Source: Acetofilamentum sp.
Lineage (GTDB): Bacteria; Hydrothermota; 32-111
DNA: 64,000 nucleotides
Reading direction: 5' to 3'
NCBI GenBank assembly: GCA_020721805.1
Contig: DYMB01000006.1
Span: forward strand, 46,598-110,597
Below are positions 1 through 8,349 of the stretch, in pieces (within the stretch, counting starts at the first letter, position 1; each line of letters begins with the position of its first letter). A program made the translations under genes and the position numbers. Below the pieces are notes generated by a model. The model saw only the letters and a list, made by a program, of their open reading frames with translations, searched no databases and had not been told where the DNA came from.

Positions 1-133
1 TTATACCGATTATTCCAAGGATCATAAAAAGATATGGATACGATCCATAACTAAAGATTGCTAAAAAAAATGGTATGAAAAGAAAAGAAACAAATAATCT
101 GTAAGAGAGTTCTTTATTTTTAAATTTTACCAA
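1..133 (-). CDS. cdsA: Phosphatidate cytidylyltransferase, N-terminal fragment (truncated by window edge)
   Basis: Reverse-strand translation reads (TTG)VKFKNKELSYRLFVSFLFIPFFLAIFSYGSYPYLFMILGIIGI, a hydrophobic CdsA-like N-terminus directly after uppS (classic uppS-cdsA order). Putative TTG start overlaps the uppS 3' end with an AGGGAG upstream. Not in the ORF track because it is partial. Confidence 0.65.
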   Translation of the reverse strand, partial: MVKFKNKELSYRLFVSFLFIPFFLAIFSYGSYPYLFMILGIIGI

Positions 134-848
134 ATCTTCTCTCCCTTTTTGAATAATCCTGAATCGCTTTATCAAACTCTTTTTCGTTAAAATCAGGCCA
201 AAGAACATAGGTAAAATAGAACTCCGAATAGGCTGTCTGCCATAGTAAAAAATTGGATATTCTAAATTCTCCACTCGTTCTTATAACCAGATCAGGATCC
301 GGGACATCAGGGAGATATAAGAACTTTGAAAATTCAATATTATCAAGTTGTTTGATCTGGTTTGTTTTCATCTTCTGACATATACTCTTACAGGCATCAA
401 CTATCTCCTGCCTTCCCCCATAATCTACTGCGAGTATGAGTTTTAAACCAGTATTTTCTCTTGTAACCTCTTCAGCGTTTTTAATGTTGTCAATCAATTC
501 CTTTGAGATTTTATCCTTTCTTCCAATGAAATAAACTTTAACATTATTTTTATACAATTCTGGGAGTTCTTGCTTTAAAAGCATTGAAAACATTTTCATC
601 AAACTATTGACTTCTCTTTTGGGTCGATCCCAATTTTCAGTTGAAAAAGTGAAGAGTGTAAGATATTTTACTCCGATCTTTGAGGAATATTTTACAATTT
701 TTCTAACAGTTTCGACACCCTTTTTATGCCCGTAAATTCTATTTTTTCCTCTCAATCTTGCCCATCTACCATTCCCATCCATTATTATGGCAACATGAGT
801 GGGAATTTTAATATCATTTTCACCCTTTTTAGTGTTCAAGGATCTCAT
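120..848 (-). CDS. uppS: Undecaprenyl diphosphate synthase (cis-prenyltransferase)
   Basis: HVAIIMDGNGRWA and RTSGEFRISNFLLWQTAYSEFYF motifs; synteny frr-uppS-cdsA. Confidence 0.97.
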   Translation of the reverse strand: MRSLNTKKGENDIKIPTHVAIIMDGNGRWARLRGKNRIYGHKKGVETVRKIVKYSSKIGVKYLTLFTFSTENWDRPKREVNSLMKMFSMLLKQELPELYKNNVKVYFIGRKDKISKELIDNIKNAEEVTRENTGLKLILAVDYGGRQEIVDACKSICQKMKTNQIKQLDNIEFSKFLYLPDVPDPDLVIRTSGEFRISNFLLWQTAYSEFYFTYVLWPDFNEKEFDKAIQDYSKRERRFGKI

Positions 849-1386
849 TTTCCTTCTTTAAAAGTATTTCATCAACCAGAGAGACATATTTTTCAGTAAT
901 TTTTTGAATCTCTTTTTCCAATCTTTCCTCATCATCCTCGGATGTTTTTCCATCCTTTTTCATCTCTTTCAATTTTTCGATATTATCCCTTCTTATCTGT
1001 CTTATACCTATTTTAATATCTTCTGCTAACTTTTTTAAAGTTTTGATTATCTCTTTTCTTCTTTCTTCAGTTAAAGGTGGAATTGCCATCCTTATAACAT
1101 TTCCATCATTTGATGGAGTGAGTCCTATATTTGCTTTTAAAATTTCCTTTTCAATTACAGAAAGAACAGTTTTGTCCCAGGGTTGAACAACTATCATTTT
1201 TGGATCGGGAGTTGAAATCGTAGCCACCTGATTCAGAGGGGATTTGACACCATAATATTCAACTGTTATTCCATCAAGTAATGAGGGGGTTGCTTTACCT
1301 GTTCTTATCTTTGAAAGTTCACTTTTAAACACTTCTATACTTTTTTTCATAGAATTTTCTGCTTCCAATAAAAGTTTTTCAGGCAT
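829..1386 (-). CDS. frr: Ribosome recycling factor
   Basis: LSKIRTGKATPSLLDGITVEYYG ... PPLTEERRKEI; synteny with pyrH. Confidence 0.97.
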   Translation of the reverse strand: MPEKLLLEAENSMKKSIEVFKSELSKIRTGKATPSLLDGITVEYYGVKSPLNQVATISTPDPKMIVVQPWDKTVLSVIEKEILKANIGLTPSNDGNVIRMAIPPLTEERRKEIIKTLKKLAEDIKIGIRQIRRDNIEKLKEMKKDGKTSEDDEERLEKEIQKITEKYVSLVDEILLKKENEILEH

Positions 1387-1395
1387 ATTTCCTCC

Positions 1396-2112
1396 TTAAT
1401 TTACAAGAGTACCAATTTTTTCACCTTTGATTATTTTTATCAGATTACCATAGTTTAAAATATTAAAAACGATTATGGGTAATTTATTTTCCTTACTTAA
1501 AGATATAGCTGTCATATCCATCACATTCAATTCTTTTACCAGTACGGAAGAATATTTGATGTTTTTATACATTTTTGCATTTTTATTTTTAACAGGATCA
1601 AAATTGAAGACACCATCAACCTTTGTCCCTTTCAGAAGAACATCGGCTTCTATCTCGGATGCCCTTAACACAGCTGCGGTATCAGTGGTAAAGAAGGGAT
1701 TTCCAGTTCCACCGGTAAAGATCACTATTCTTTTCTTTTCAAGATGAGAAATCGCTTTTCTTCTAATATACGGTTCCGCTATCTGTTTTATCTCTATAGC
1801 CGTCATCATCCTTGTTGAGATTCCCTCTTTTTCTATCATAGATTGTAACACCATGCCATTTATTATAGTTGAAAGCATTCCGGTATAATCGGCGCTAACC
1901 TTGTCAAGATGCAACTGCTTTACCAGATTCGATCCCCTTATAATATTTCCACCACCTATTACAATACCAATTTCCACACCATAATTGTAAACCTGAATTA
2001 TCTCTTTAACAAGAGTTAATAATGATTTTTCAGAAAAAACAGAATTTTTGTCTCCAAGAATTTCACCTGAAAGTTTCAACAGGATCCTTTTGTATCCTTT
2101 AAAATCTTTCAT
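1396..2112 (-). CDS. pyrH: UMP kinase
   Basis: RILLKLSGE, GIVIGGGNIIRG and FTGGTGNPFFTTDTAA motifs. Confidence 0.97.
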   Translation of the reverse strand: MKDFKGYKRILLKLSGEILGDKNSVFSEKSLLTLVKEIIQVYNYGVEIGIVIGGGNIIRGSNLVKQLHLDKVSADYTGMLSTIINGMVLQSMIEKEGISTRMMTAIEIKQIAEPYIRRKAISHLEKKRIVIFTGGTGNPFFTTDTAAVLRASEIEADVLLKGTKVDGVFNFDPVKNKNAKMYKNIKYSSVLVKELNVMDMTAISLSKENKLPIIVFNILNYGNLIKIIKGEKIGTLVN

Positions 2113-2709
2113 CTACTCTCCGATTTTAAATAAAGAGAATCTTCTCACTATTATGTTTTCTCCAAATTTTGCAATATTTTCTTTTATATAATCTTCAACC
2201 GTTTTCTTATCTTCGCTACCAAAAAACTGCTGTTTGTAAAGACAGTTATCCTCATAAAATTTTTGAAGTTTATTCTCTATTATCTTTTTAATAACATTTT
2301 CAGGTTTTTTTGAATCCTTTAACTGCTCTCTGTATATCTCTTTTTCTTTTTCAATAATTTCCGTTGGAACATCATTCTCATTTACAAATTGTGGCTCCAT
2401 TGCACCTATGTGTATTGATATCTGATGAGCCATATCAATAAAATCCTGAGTTTTTGCAACAAAATCGGTTTCACAGTTAACCTCAACAAGAACACCGAGT
2501 TTTTTGTTGTAATGTATGTATGAATCTATAACACCTTCGGATGCTACCCTTGATGATTTCTTCGCTGCTTTTAGAATCCCTTCTTTTCTTAAATAATCTA
2601 TAGCTTTCTCTATATCGCCCTGACTTTTTATTAAAGCATTTTTACAATCCATTATTCCAAGTCCTGTTCTTTCTTTTAGTTCTTTAATCATGTCCATCGA
2701 TATATTCAT
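2113..2709 (-). CDS. tsf: Elongation factor Ts
   Basis: [19 protein letters not shown] and [13 protein letters not shown] motifs. Confidence 0.97.
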   Translation of the reverse strand: MNISMDMIKELKERTGLGIMDCKNALIKSQGDIEKAIDYLRKEGILKAAKKSSRVASEGVIDSYIHYNKKLGVLVEVNCETDFVAKTQDFIDMAHQISIHIGAMEPQFVNENDVPTEIIEKEKEIYREQLKDSKKPENVIKKIIENKLQKFYEDNCLYKQQFFGSEDKKTVEDYIKENIAKFGENIIVRRFSLFKIGE

Positions 2710-2728
2710 AATAAAATCTCCTTTTAAA

Positions 2729-3541
2729 TTATTCTATCCTTTTTTTTCTTTTTATTCTTTCAATTTTAGTATCATCGGAATCTATTTCTTCCTCATCCGT
2801 TTCACCTGGGACTCTTGTTTGAGAAACTTCCTCAACTTTCTTTTTATCCAGATAATCTTTTCTTTCAAGCAAACCCTGATTTACAGCATCACTTATGACC
2901 CTTGTTATTATTTCTATAGATTTTATAGCATCATCGTTACCAGGTATCGGTATGGTTATATTATCCGGATCAGAGTTAGTATCGACTATCGCAACTATTG
3001 GTATTCCCATAAGGTTTGCCTCATTTATAGCGATTTTATGTTTCTTTGTGTCAACAACATATATCAGGTCTGGTAATCTCGTCATCTCTTTTATTCCAGA
3101 AAAGATCTTTGAAAGTTTCTCTATTTCCCTTTCCTTCATTCTTCTTTCCTTTTTGGTCAGACCTTCATATTCACCCTTCTTAAGACGATTTTCACTATCT
3201 TTCAGTTTATCGATAGTCTTTTTTACGGTAGAGAAATTGGTTAAAAGTCCTCCAAGCCATCTCTCATTCACATAAAAAGAGTTACAATTTTTTCCCTCCT
3301 GTTCAATTATATCCTTTGCCTGTTTCTTTGTTCCTACAAAAAGAATGTTACCACCCTCTGCCATCTTATTTTTAACAAAAGAATGTGCGATTTTTAACTG
3401 TTCTAAGGTTTTTACAAGATCGATTATGTGAATATTGTTTCTTGATGAAAAGATGAATCTCTTCATCTTTGGGTTCCATCTTTCAATCTTATGACCGAAA
3501 TGAACGCCACACTTTAAAAGTTCCTCAATTGTTACCTTCAT
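2729..3541 (-). CDS. rpsB: 30S ribosomal protein S2
   Basis: [19 protein letters not shown] and [12 protein letters not shown] motifs. Confidence 0.97.
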   Translation of the reverse strand: MKVTIEELLKCGVHFGHKIERWNPKMKRFIFSSRNNIHIIDLVKTLEQLKIAHSFVKNKMAEGGNILFVGTKKQAKDIIEQEGKNCNSFYVNERWLGGLLTNFSTVKKTIDKLKDSENRLKKGEYEGLTKKERRMKEREIEKLSKIFSGIKEMTRLPDLIYVVDTKKHKIAINEANLMGIPIVAIVDTNSDPDNITIPIPGNDDAIKSIEIITRVISDAVNQGLLERKDYLDKKKVEEVSQTRVPGETDEEEIDSDDTKIERIKRKKRIE

Positions 3542-3568
3542 TGAAAACTCCTCCTTCGGTTATACTTC

Positions 3569-3623
3569 CACTGAACCTATGGGAACGGATTGACCCGCAC
3601 CGCCCATAAGATTTTGATCAGTG
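3569..3623 (-). promoter_or_regulatory. Candidate structured mRNA leader between rpsI and rpsB
   Basis: Minus-strand RNA can fold: outer CACUGA/UCAGUG, then CUUAUGGG/CCCAUAGG (8 bp, one G-U), then an apical GCGG/CCGU. Lies upstream of an exposed GGAGGAG SD for rpsB. Confidence 0.45.
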
Positions 3624-3638
3624 TGTTTAGTTTTTTTA

Positions 3639-4028
3639 TTATCTCTTTGAGAATTGATATCTCTTTCTTGCTTTTGAGAGCCCGTATTTTCTTCTTTCCT
3701 TTTCTCTCGGATCCCTTGTTAAGAATCCATTATCCTTTAAAAGGTTTTTTAAATCTGGATATCTTTTTGCTATGGATCTTGCAATTCCAAGTTTTATAGC
3801 ATCTTTCTGCCCGGTTATTCCACCACCATTTACCTTAGCGTAAACAGATATCTTTTTTTCAAGACCACACAATTTTAAAATATTTAAAAGTTCTTCCCTA
3901 TGATCAAACCTTTTTATAAAATCTTCAAGTTTTTTACCATTTATCAAAAATTTTCCTTTACCTTCTACCAGCCTAACTCTTGCAACAGATTCTTTTCTTC
4001 TACCCACAAAAAGATTATTCTCCGCCAA
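3639..4028 (-). CDS. rpsI: 30S ribosomal protein S9
   Basis: GRRKESVARVRL; C-terminal GLSKARKRYQFSKR. Confidence 0.97.
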   Translation of the reverse strand: MAENNLFVGRRKESVARVRLVEGKGKFLINGKKLEDFIKRFDHREELLNILKLCGLEKKISVYAKVNGGGITGQKDAIKLGIARSIAKRYPDLKNLLKDNGFLTRDPREKERRKYGLSKARKRYQFSKR

Positions 4029-4040
4029 AATTTCCTCCTA

Positions 4041-4469
4041 TTATAGTTTGATTTCAATCGGTTTCTGTGCTTTTTGTCTATGATTAGCATTTTTGTAAAT
4101 CTTTAATCTGGTCAACATTTTTCTTGCAAGTTTGTTTTTGGGTAACATTCTTTTTACAGCGAGTAAAAGAACCTTTGAAGGATTCTTCTCAAGAAGTTCT
4201 TTTAAAGTAATCTCTTTGAGATTGCCCATATAACCTGAATGGGAATAGTAAACTTTACTTGAAAGTTTATTACCTGTTACTTTAACCTCACCTGCATTTA
4301 TAACGACAACGCCATCCCCATTATCGAGATCGGGTTGATAGTTAACTTTATTTTTACCCATAAGAATAATGGCGATTCTGCTTGCAAGTCTTCCCAAATT
4401 CTTATCTCTGGCATCGATAAGATACCAGTTGTGTTTTACATCTTCTTTTCTCGTTATAGTTGTTCTCAT
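4041..4469 (-). CDS. rplM: 50S ribosomal protein L13
   Basis: WYLIDARDKNLGRLAS and VKRMLPKNKLARKML motifs. Confidence 0.97.
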   Translation of the reverse strand: MRTTITRKEDVKHNWYLIDARDKNLGRLASRIAIILMGKNKVNYQPDLDNGDGVVVINAGEVKVTGNKLSSKVYYSHSGYMGNLKEITLKELLEKNPSKVLLLAVKRMLPKNKLARKMLTRLKIYKNANHRQKAQKPIEIKL

Positions 4470-4479
4470 CAGAATCTCC

Positions 4480-5559
4480 TTATTTTCCTTTTTTCTTTAA
4501 ATCCTCATATTTTTTATACGCTTCGACAGATTTCTCATTCATCTTCATCCTTGAATAACTATCAGCAAGAATAAGATAGAGATCACTTATTTCAACACCG
4601 GCTTTTTTTATATAATCTTCAAGCGTTTTAACCGCATCAGCGTAATCTTTATTCTTGTAATAAGCGAAACCAAGGTTAAGAAGAGATTCCAGATCTTCGC
4701 TGTTATCGGTTATTGCTAATAAAAAATATTTTATAGCATTTTTATATTCCTTTTTTTCTTCAAGATAAATTTTACCCAGTTTATAATCCACATCGTTCTT
4801 ATAGGTTATAAGTTTTGTTTTCATTAAAGAATCGGAATTTTCAAAAATCTGATCGAATTTTACAAAATTATCGATAGCATTATTAAAATCTTTTCCAGCA
4901 AAAGCAACTTCTCCCAACCAGTATAGTATCTGTGGATTTTCAAAATCTATCTCTTTTGCCTGGTCTAAATATTTTTTAGCCTCCTGAAGGTTATTACTTT
5001 CGATATAATATTTTGCAACATTAAAAAGTAATGATAGATTTTTGGGATTCTTCGATAGGGATTTATCCATAATCTTTTTCATATTGATCTCATCCTGATT
5101 TTCAAGATAAAGTAAAACAAGATAATCATAATTAACTGTGGTATCTTTAATCTCTTCTGCCTTTAAAAGGTAATTCTCATACTTTGTCCTGTTTTCTTTT
5201 CCATCTTTGTTTCTTAAAAATCCGGTACCCGCGTTGAAAAGTACTGGCCAGTAAAATTCTACATTCTCTTTCATTTCTTTCAAAACCTGTTTTGTTGTAT
5301 CCTTTTCAACTGCAATCAAAAAATTCTCAGCTGCCAGATCAAACTCACTCTTTGATCCATAGGCTTTACCAAGCCATAGGTAAGCCTGAGGATTATTAGG
5401 CTCTATTTTTATCGCCTCTTTGAACTGGACAATCGCTTTATCAAAATCACTCTGTTGCATATATATTATACCCGAGGACATATATTGATTATTACATCCT
5501 GTCAAAAGTATAATAAAAAAAATAACAGAAAAAGATATTTTAAATAACAATTTTAACAT
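4480..5559 (-). CDS. TPR-repeat lipoprotein (ORF track starts at 5640; the Met at 5559 is the likelier start)
   Basis: Lipobox-like MLKLLFKISFSVIFFIILLTGC; GGAGGT SD 4 nt before the 5559 ATG; TTGACA-N16-TAAAAT lies inside the longer ORF; many TPR repeats. Confidence 0.8.
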   Translation of the reverse strand: MLKLLFKISFSVIFFIILLTGCNNQYMSSGIIYMQQSDFDKAIVQFKEAIKIEPNNPQAYLWLGKAYGSKSEFDLAAENFLIAVEKDTTKQVLKEMKENVEFYWPVLFNAGTGFLRNKDGKENRTKYENYLLKAEEIKDTTVNYDYLVLLYLENQDEINMKKIMDKSLSKNPKNLSLLFNVAKYYIESNNLQEAKKYLDQAKEIDFENPQILYWLGEVAFAGKDFNNAIDNFVKFDQIFENSDSLMKTKLITYKNDVDYKLGKIYLEEKKEYKNAIKYFLLAITDNSEDLESLLNLGFAYYKNKDYADAVKTLEDYIKKAGVEISDLYLILADSYSRMKMNEKSVEAYKKYEDLKKKGK

Positions 5560-5593
5560 TAGTACCTCCAGATAAAGATAAAATTGGTTTATT

Positions 5594-5621
5594 ATTTTAT
5601 CAAAAAATATTTTTTTGTCAA
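5594..5621 (-). promoter_or_regulatory. Sigma70-type promoter for the TPR lipoprotein
   Basis: TTGACA (rc of 5616-5621), 16-bp spacer, TAAAAT (rc of 5594-5599). Confidence 0.6.
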
Positions 5622-5685
5622 TATATGTGATTCTTCTCATAATTCAGAATGAATACTATAAGAAAAAAATAGAGTTATTATTTTA

Positions 5686-6156
5686 TTATTTATTAAATAT
5701 ATCGTTCAAAATGTTCTCGATTTCGTTTTTAAACTGAGCATCAAAGGTTATATTCTCTTCTTCTTCCTTCATAAGTGATAAAATATTCTGACATACTTTT
5801 TGGGACATAACCTGTATAACTCCAATGATCGCATTTTTTGTAAAGATGGAGATAAGAATTAAATCGTCAGTGATAGCATAATAAAAAAAAGAATATTTTT
5901 TACCTTCCTGAAAGAGAGTTAAAAAATAATCCTCTTTTAATAGTTTTGCTATACTTCTTGTAGCGTTGAATATTCCAGAACAGAGTGCTCCGATAGATTG
6001 GTTAAAATAATCATCATTTTTTTGACCATTTTGAAAAAGAATCTGTCCTGAGGTGTTTATGACCAAAACACTCGTTACTCTTGTCTCGATTGTAAATGCC
6101 CTCAATAACCGTTCAACATTTTTAACGGTAATTTCATCAAGAACAAGTTTTTTCAT
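5686..6156 (-). CDS. Roadblock/LC7-like small protein
   Basis: About 156 aa alpha/beta fold, TSVLVINTSGQILFQNG ... ILISIF pattern, adjacent to two more roadblock-like proteins. Confidence 0.5.
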   Translation of the reverse strand: MKKLVLDEITVKNVERLLRAFTIETRVTSVLVINTSGQILFQNGQKNDDYFNQSIGALCSGIFNATRSIAKLLKEDYFLTLFQEGKKYSFFYYAITDDLILISIFTKNAIIGVIQVMSQKVCQNILSLMKEEEENITFDAQFKNEIENILNDIFNK

Positions 6157-6166
6157 ATAATTTAAA

Positions 6167-6511
6167 TTAAATTAATTCCTGTAATGATGTTGCAATATTT
6201 TTAATCTGGATTATAAGAGATCCTATGTTAACATTCTTTTCAGCAAGTGTAAAAAGAATAAACTTTTCTTTTGAAATGAATAAAATTTCTCCCTTATCGG
6301 TATATATGGTTGAAAATATTGGAAGAGGATCCGTGCTCTTTCCAAGACTCTTTTCCATCTCAATATTTATCTTTGCGACCATCGCACCCAGAAGTTCAGC
6401 CAGATCAGTTTCGTAGAACAACTTTTCAACTATCAGTCCATCCTTTGTTAAAACCGCGACACCTTTTACCCCTCCTATTTCCATCACTTTTTCGATCTTT
6501 TCTTTTATCAT
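6167..6511 (-). CDS. Roadblock/LC7 domain protein (MglB-like)
   Basis: GGVKGVAVLTKDGLIVE ... AELLGAMVAKINIEME ... SLIIQIKNIATSLQELI. Confidence 0.7.
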   Translation of the reverse strand: MIKEKIEKVMEIGGVKGVAVLTKDGLIVEKLFYETDLAELLGAMVAKINIEMEKSLGKSTDPLPIFSTIYTDKGEILFISKEKFILFTLAEKNVNIGSLIIQIKNIATSLQELI

Positions 6512-7239
6512 TGTTCAAGCACCTGTTTTATATTTTTTAAAAGTTGTTTTGCCTTTATCAGTATCAATCCAATTTTTACAATCTCTTCTGTAAATATTCC
6601 AAGTATGTATCCATTACCTTTAAAAAGATATATTCTCACCTTGCCAATTTCTATAAATATTCTATCTATGGGTCCAAGATCTGTTTTCCCTATAGAATCT
6701 TCACAGACCAGAAAAATTGTAGAGAATAAGGCTGAGGTTATTTCAGGATCAAGATTCTCAATCATCTTCGATTTGACAACAAGTCCAGATTCTTCAATTA
6801 TGATACTTCCCAAAACACCGTTTACTTTATTGATCTCACCAAGTGATCTATCGAGTAAACTTTCAGTTTCATTTGCTGTTATAATATTTTCTTTTTCGAT
6901 TTTTTCCATCACCTCAAGATTTACAGATGAAATGGTTTCTTCCTTTTTTTCTGGTTTATTTTCTTCCAATTTCTTCACAGGCTCAACGAAAGACTTTATC
7001 TGTTGATCATCTGGATATTCATTTAATAGTTCGTTCAGAACATTCAAAGCTGTTGGATCGTTTAACCCCTTTAAAGATTTGTAAAGAAGAATTTTTGCAT
7101 CCTTTATATCTGGAAATTCAGAAAGAATCATTTTGCAGTATGTTATCGCTTCATTGTATGCTTTATTCTTGTAAAGATCCTCAGCGATCATTATAAAAAC
7201 GGAAAGACTCTCCCTATCAACTTTCATCCCCTCATTCAA
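6508..7239 (-). CDS. TPR plus C-terminal roadblock/LC7-like domain protein
   Basis: N-terminal TPR-like helices; C-terminal VNGVLGSIIIEESGLVVKSK ... GYILGIFTEEIVKIGLILIKAKQ. Confidence 0.65.
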   Translation of the reverse strand: MNEGMKVDRESLSVFIMIAEDLYKNKAYNEAITYCKMILSEFPDIKDAKILLYKSLKGLNDPTALNVLNELLNEYPDDQQIKSFVEPVKKLEENKPEKKEETISSVNLEVMEKIEKENIITANETESLLDRSLGEINKVNGVLGSIIIEESGLVVKSKMIENLDPEITSALFSTIFLVCEDSIGKTDLGPIDRIFIEIGKVRIYLFKGNGYILGIFTEEIVKIGLILIKAKQLLKNIKQVLEQ

Positions 7240-8341
7240 ATTTACCTCCTAAAAATTCTTCAAAAAGTTTTTGACTTTCCTTCAAATGATCTATGAGTTT
7301 TTCAATCTTACTCTGCTTTTCTGGAGTTTTAAGAAGATCGTAAAGAGATATCAACTCTTCTATACTCTTTTCTAACATTCCTCTTTTGAAATAAGCAAAA
7401 GAGTTATACTTTTTTATAAAAGGATCATCCATCTGTTCTTTTTTTACAAGTGAAGCGTAATCGTTAACCTTTTCAAACTGGCCTGTAGCAAAAAAAGAGT
7501 ATATTATCATTCTATAAGCATCGATATTTTTTGGATCAATTTTTAAATAGTTTTTTAGTTCTAAAATCGATTTGTCGTAAAGTCCATCATCAAAATAATG
7601 CTTTGCAACATCAAAAGAATTTTTATCGGATTCAATATGCGATGTTTCAACAACAACGATTCCAAGGGTTATCATTCCATAAATCAATTTTGCGATTTCA
7701 AATTCATCCCCATACCTTTCAGCAATATCTTTAATACTGTTTTTTCCATTTATCATAGAAAAAATTTCCCATTCTTTGGGTTTCAAATCCAGAAGATCCA
7801 TCTTATCAGGATTATCAGAGATTTTTGGCACCACAGATGAATTGGGAATCTTGGAAGATAATCTTGACCATTCGTCTATCCTTCTGGAACCTTCCATTAT
7901 CAGGGATTCAGTTTTTATTCTAAACTTTATTAAATTATCAAGTAATATACTGGTTTCCTCAAATTTGAAATAACCATCTTTCCATTCGAAAAGTTTAAAA
8001 ATAGTATCTTCGATTCTTAACTGCAAGAATTTTCTTAACTCGTTTTCACTCATAATTTTCATCTTTACTACCTCTCTTGCAAACTCCAGATCATCGTTAG
8101 GTATCCTGTTTAAGATTTTCTCTTCATAAAATTCCTTTGTTATTTTTCCCGCTTTGATCAAAAGCAAAGGTAGATTGATTCCCTCAACATTAGCATAGAC
8201 AACGTTTCCCTTTTCAAAAAAAACATTTGCTTTTTGATCATTAACAGATTTAATCCTCAGAATACCACTCTTCTGGTTGAAAGAGAGTATTTGAAAGAGA
8301 TCTATCAGGTTGAGTTCGCTTATCGGTCCTTCTATAGCCAA
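7232..8341 (-). CDS. PATAN/DUF4388-type protein with C-terminal TPR
   Basis: MAIEGPISELNLIDLFQILSFNQKSGILRI ... VFFEKGNVVYANV typical of DUF4388/PATAN. Confidence 0.75.
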   Translation of the reverse strand: MAIEGPISELNLIDLFQILSFNQKSGILRIKSVNDQKANVFFEKGNVVYANVEGINLPLLLIKAGKITKEFYEEKILNRIPNDDLEFAREVVKMKIMSENELRKFLQLRIEDTIFKLFEWKDGYFKFEETSILLDNLIKFRIKTESLIMEGSRRIDEWSRLSSKIPNSSVVPKISDNPDKMDLLDLKPKEWEIFSMINGKNSIKDIAERYGDEFEIAKLIYGMITLGIVVVETSHIESDKNSFDVAKHYFDDGLYDKSILELKNYLKIDPKNIDAYRMIIYSFFATGQFEKVNDYASLVKKEQMDDPFIKKYNSFAYFKRGMLEKSIEELISLYDLLKTPEKQSKIEKLIDHLKESQKLFEEFLGGKFE

Positions 8342-8349
8342 TTTGACTC

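Noticed and set aside
1475-1747. Plus-strand ORFs antisense to pyrH, rpsB, tsf, dnaX, dnaK, clpB and others in the ORF track
   Set aside because: They lie opposite well-recognised minus-strand genes, have no SD, no recognisable motif, and low-complexity Ser/Phe/Ile-rich translations expected from antisense AT-rich sequence.
4480-5640. Extended N-terminus MRRITYIDKKIFFDKIINQFYLYLEV of the TPR lipoprotein
   Set aside because: A TTGACA-N16-TAAAAT promoter lies inside it, and a good SD plus a lipoprotein signal begin at the 5559 Met.
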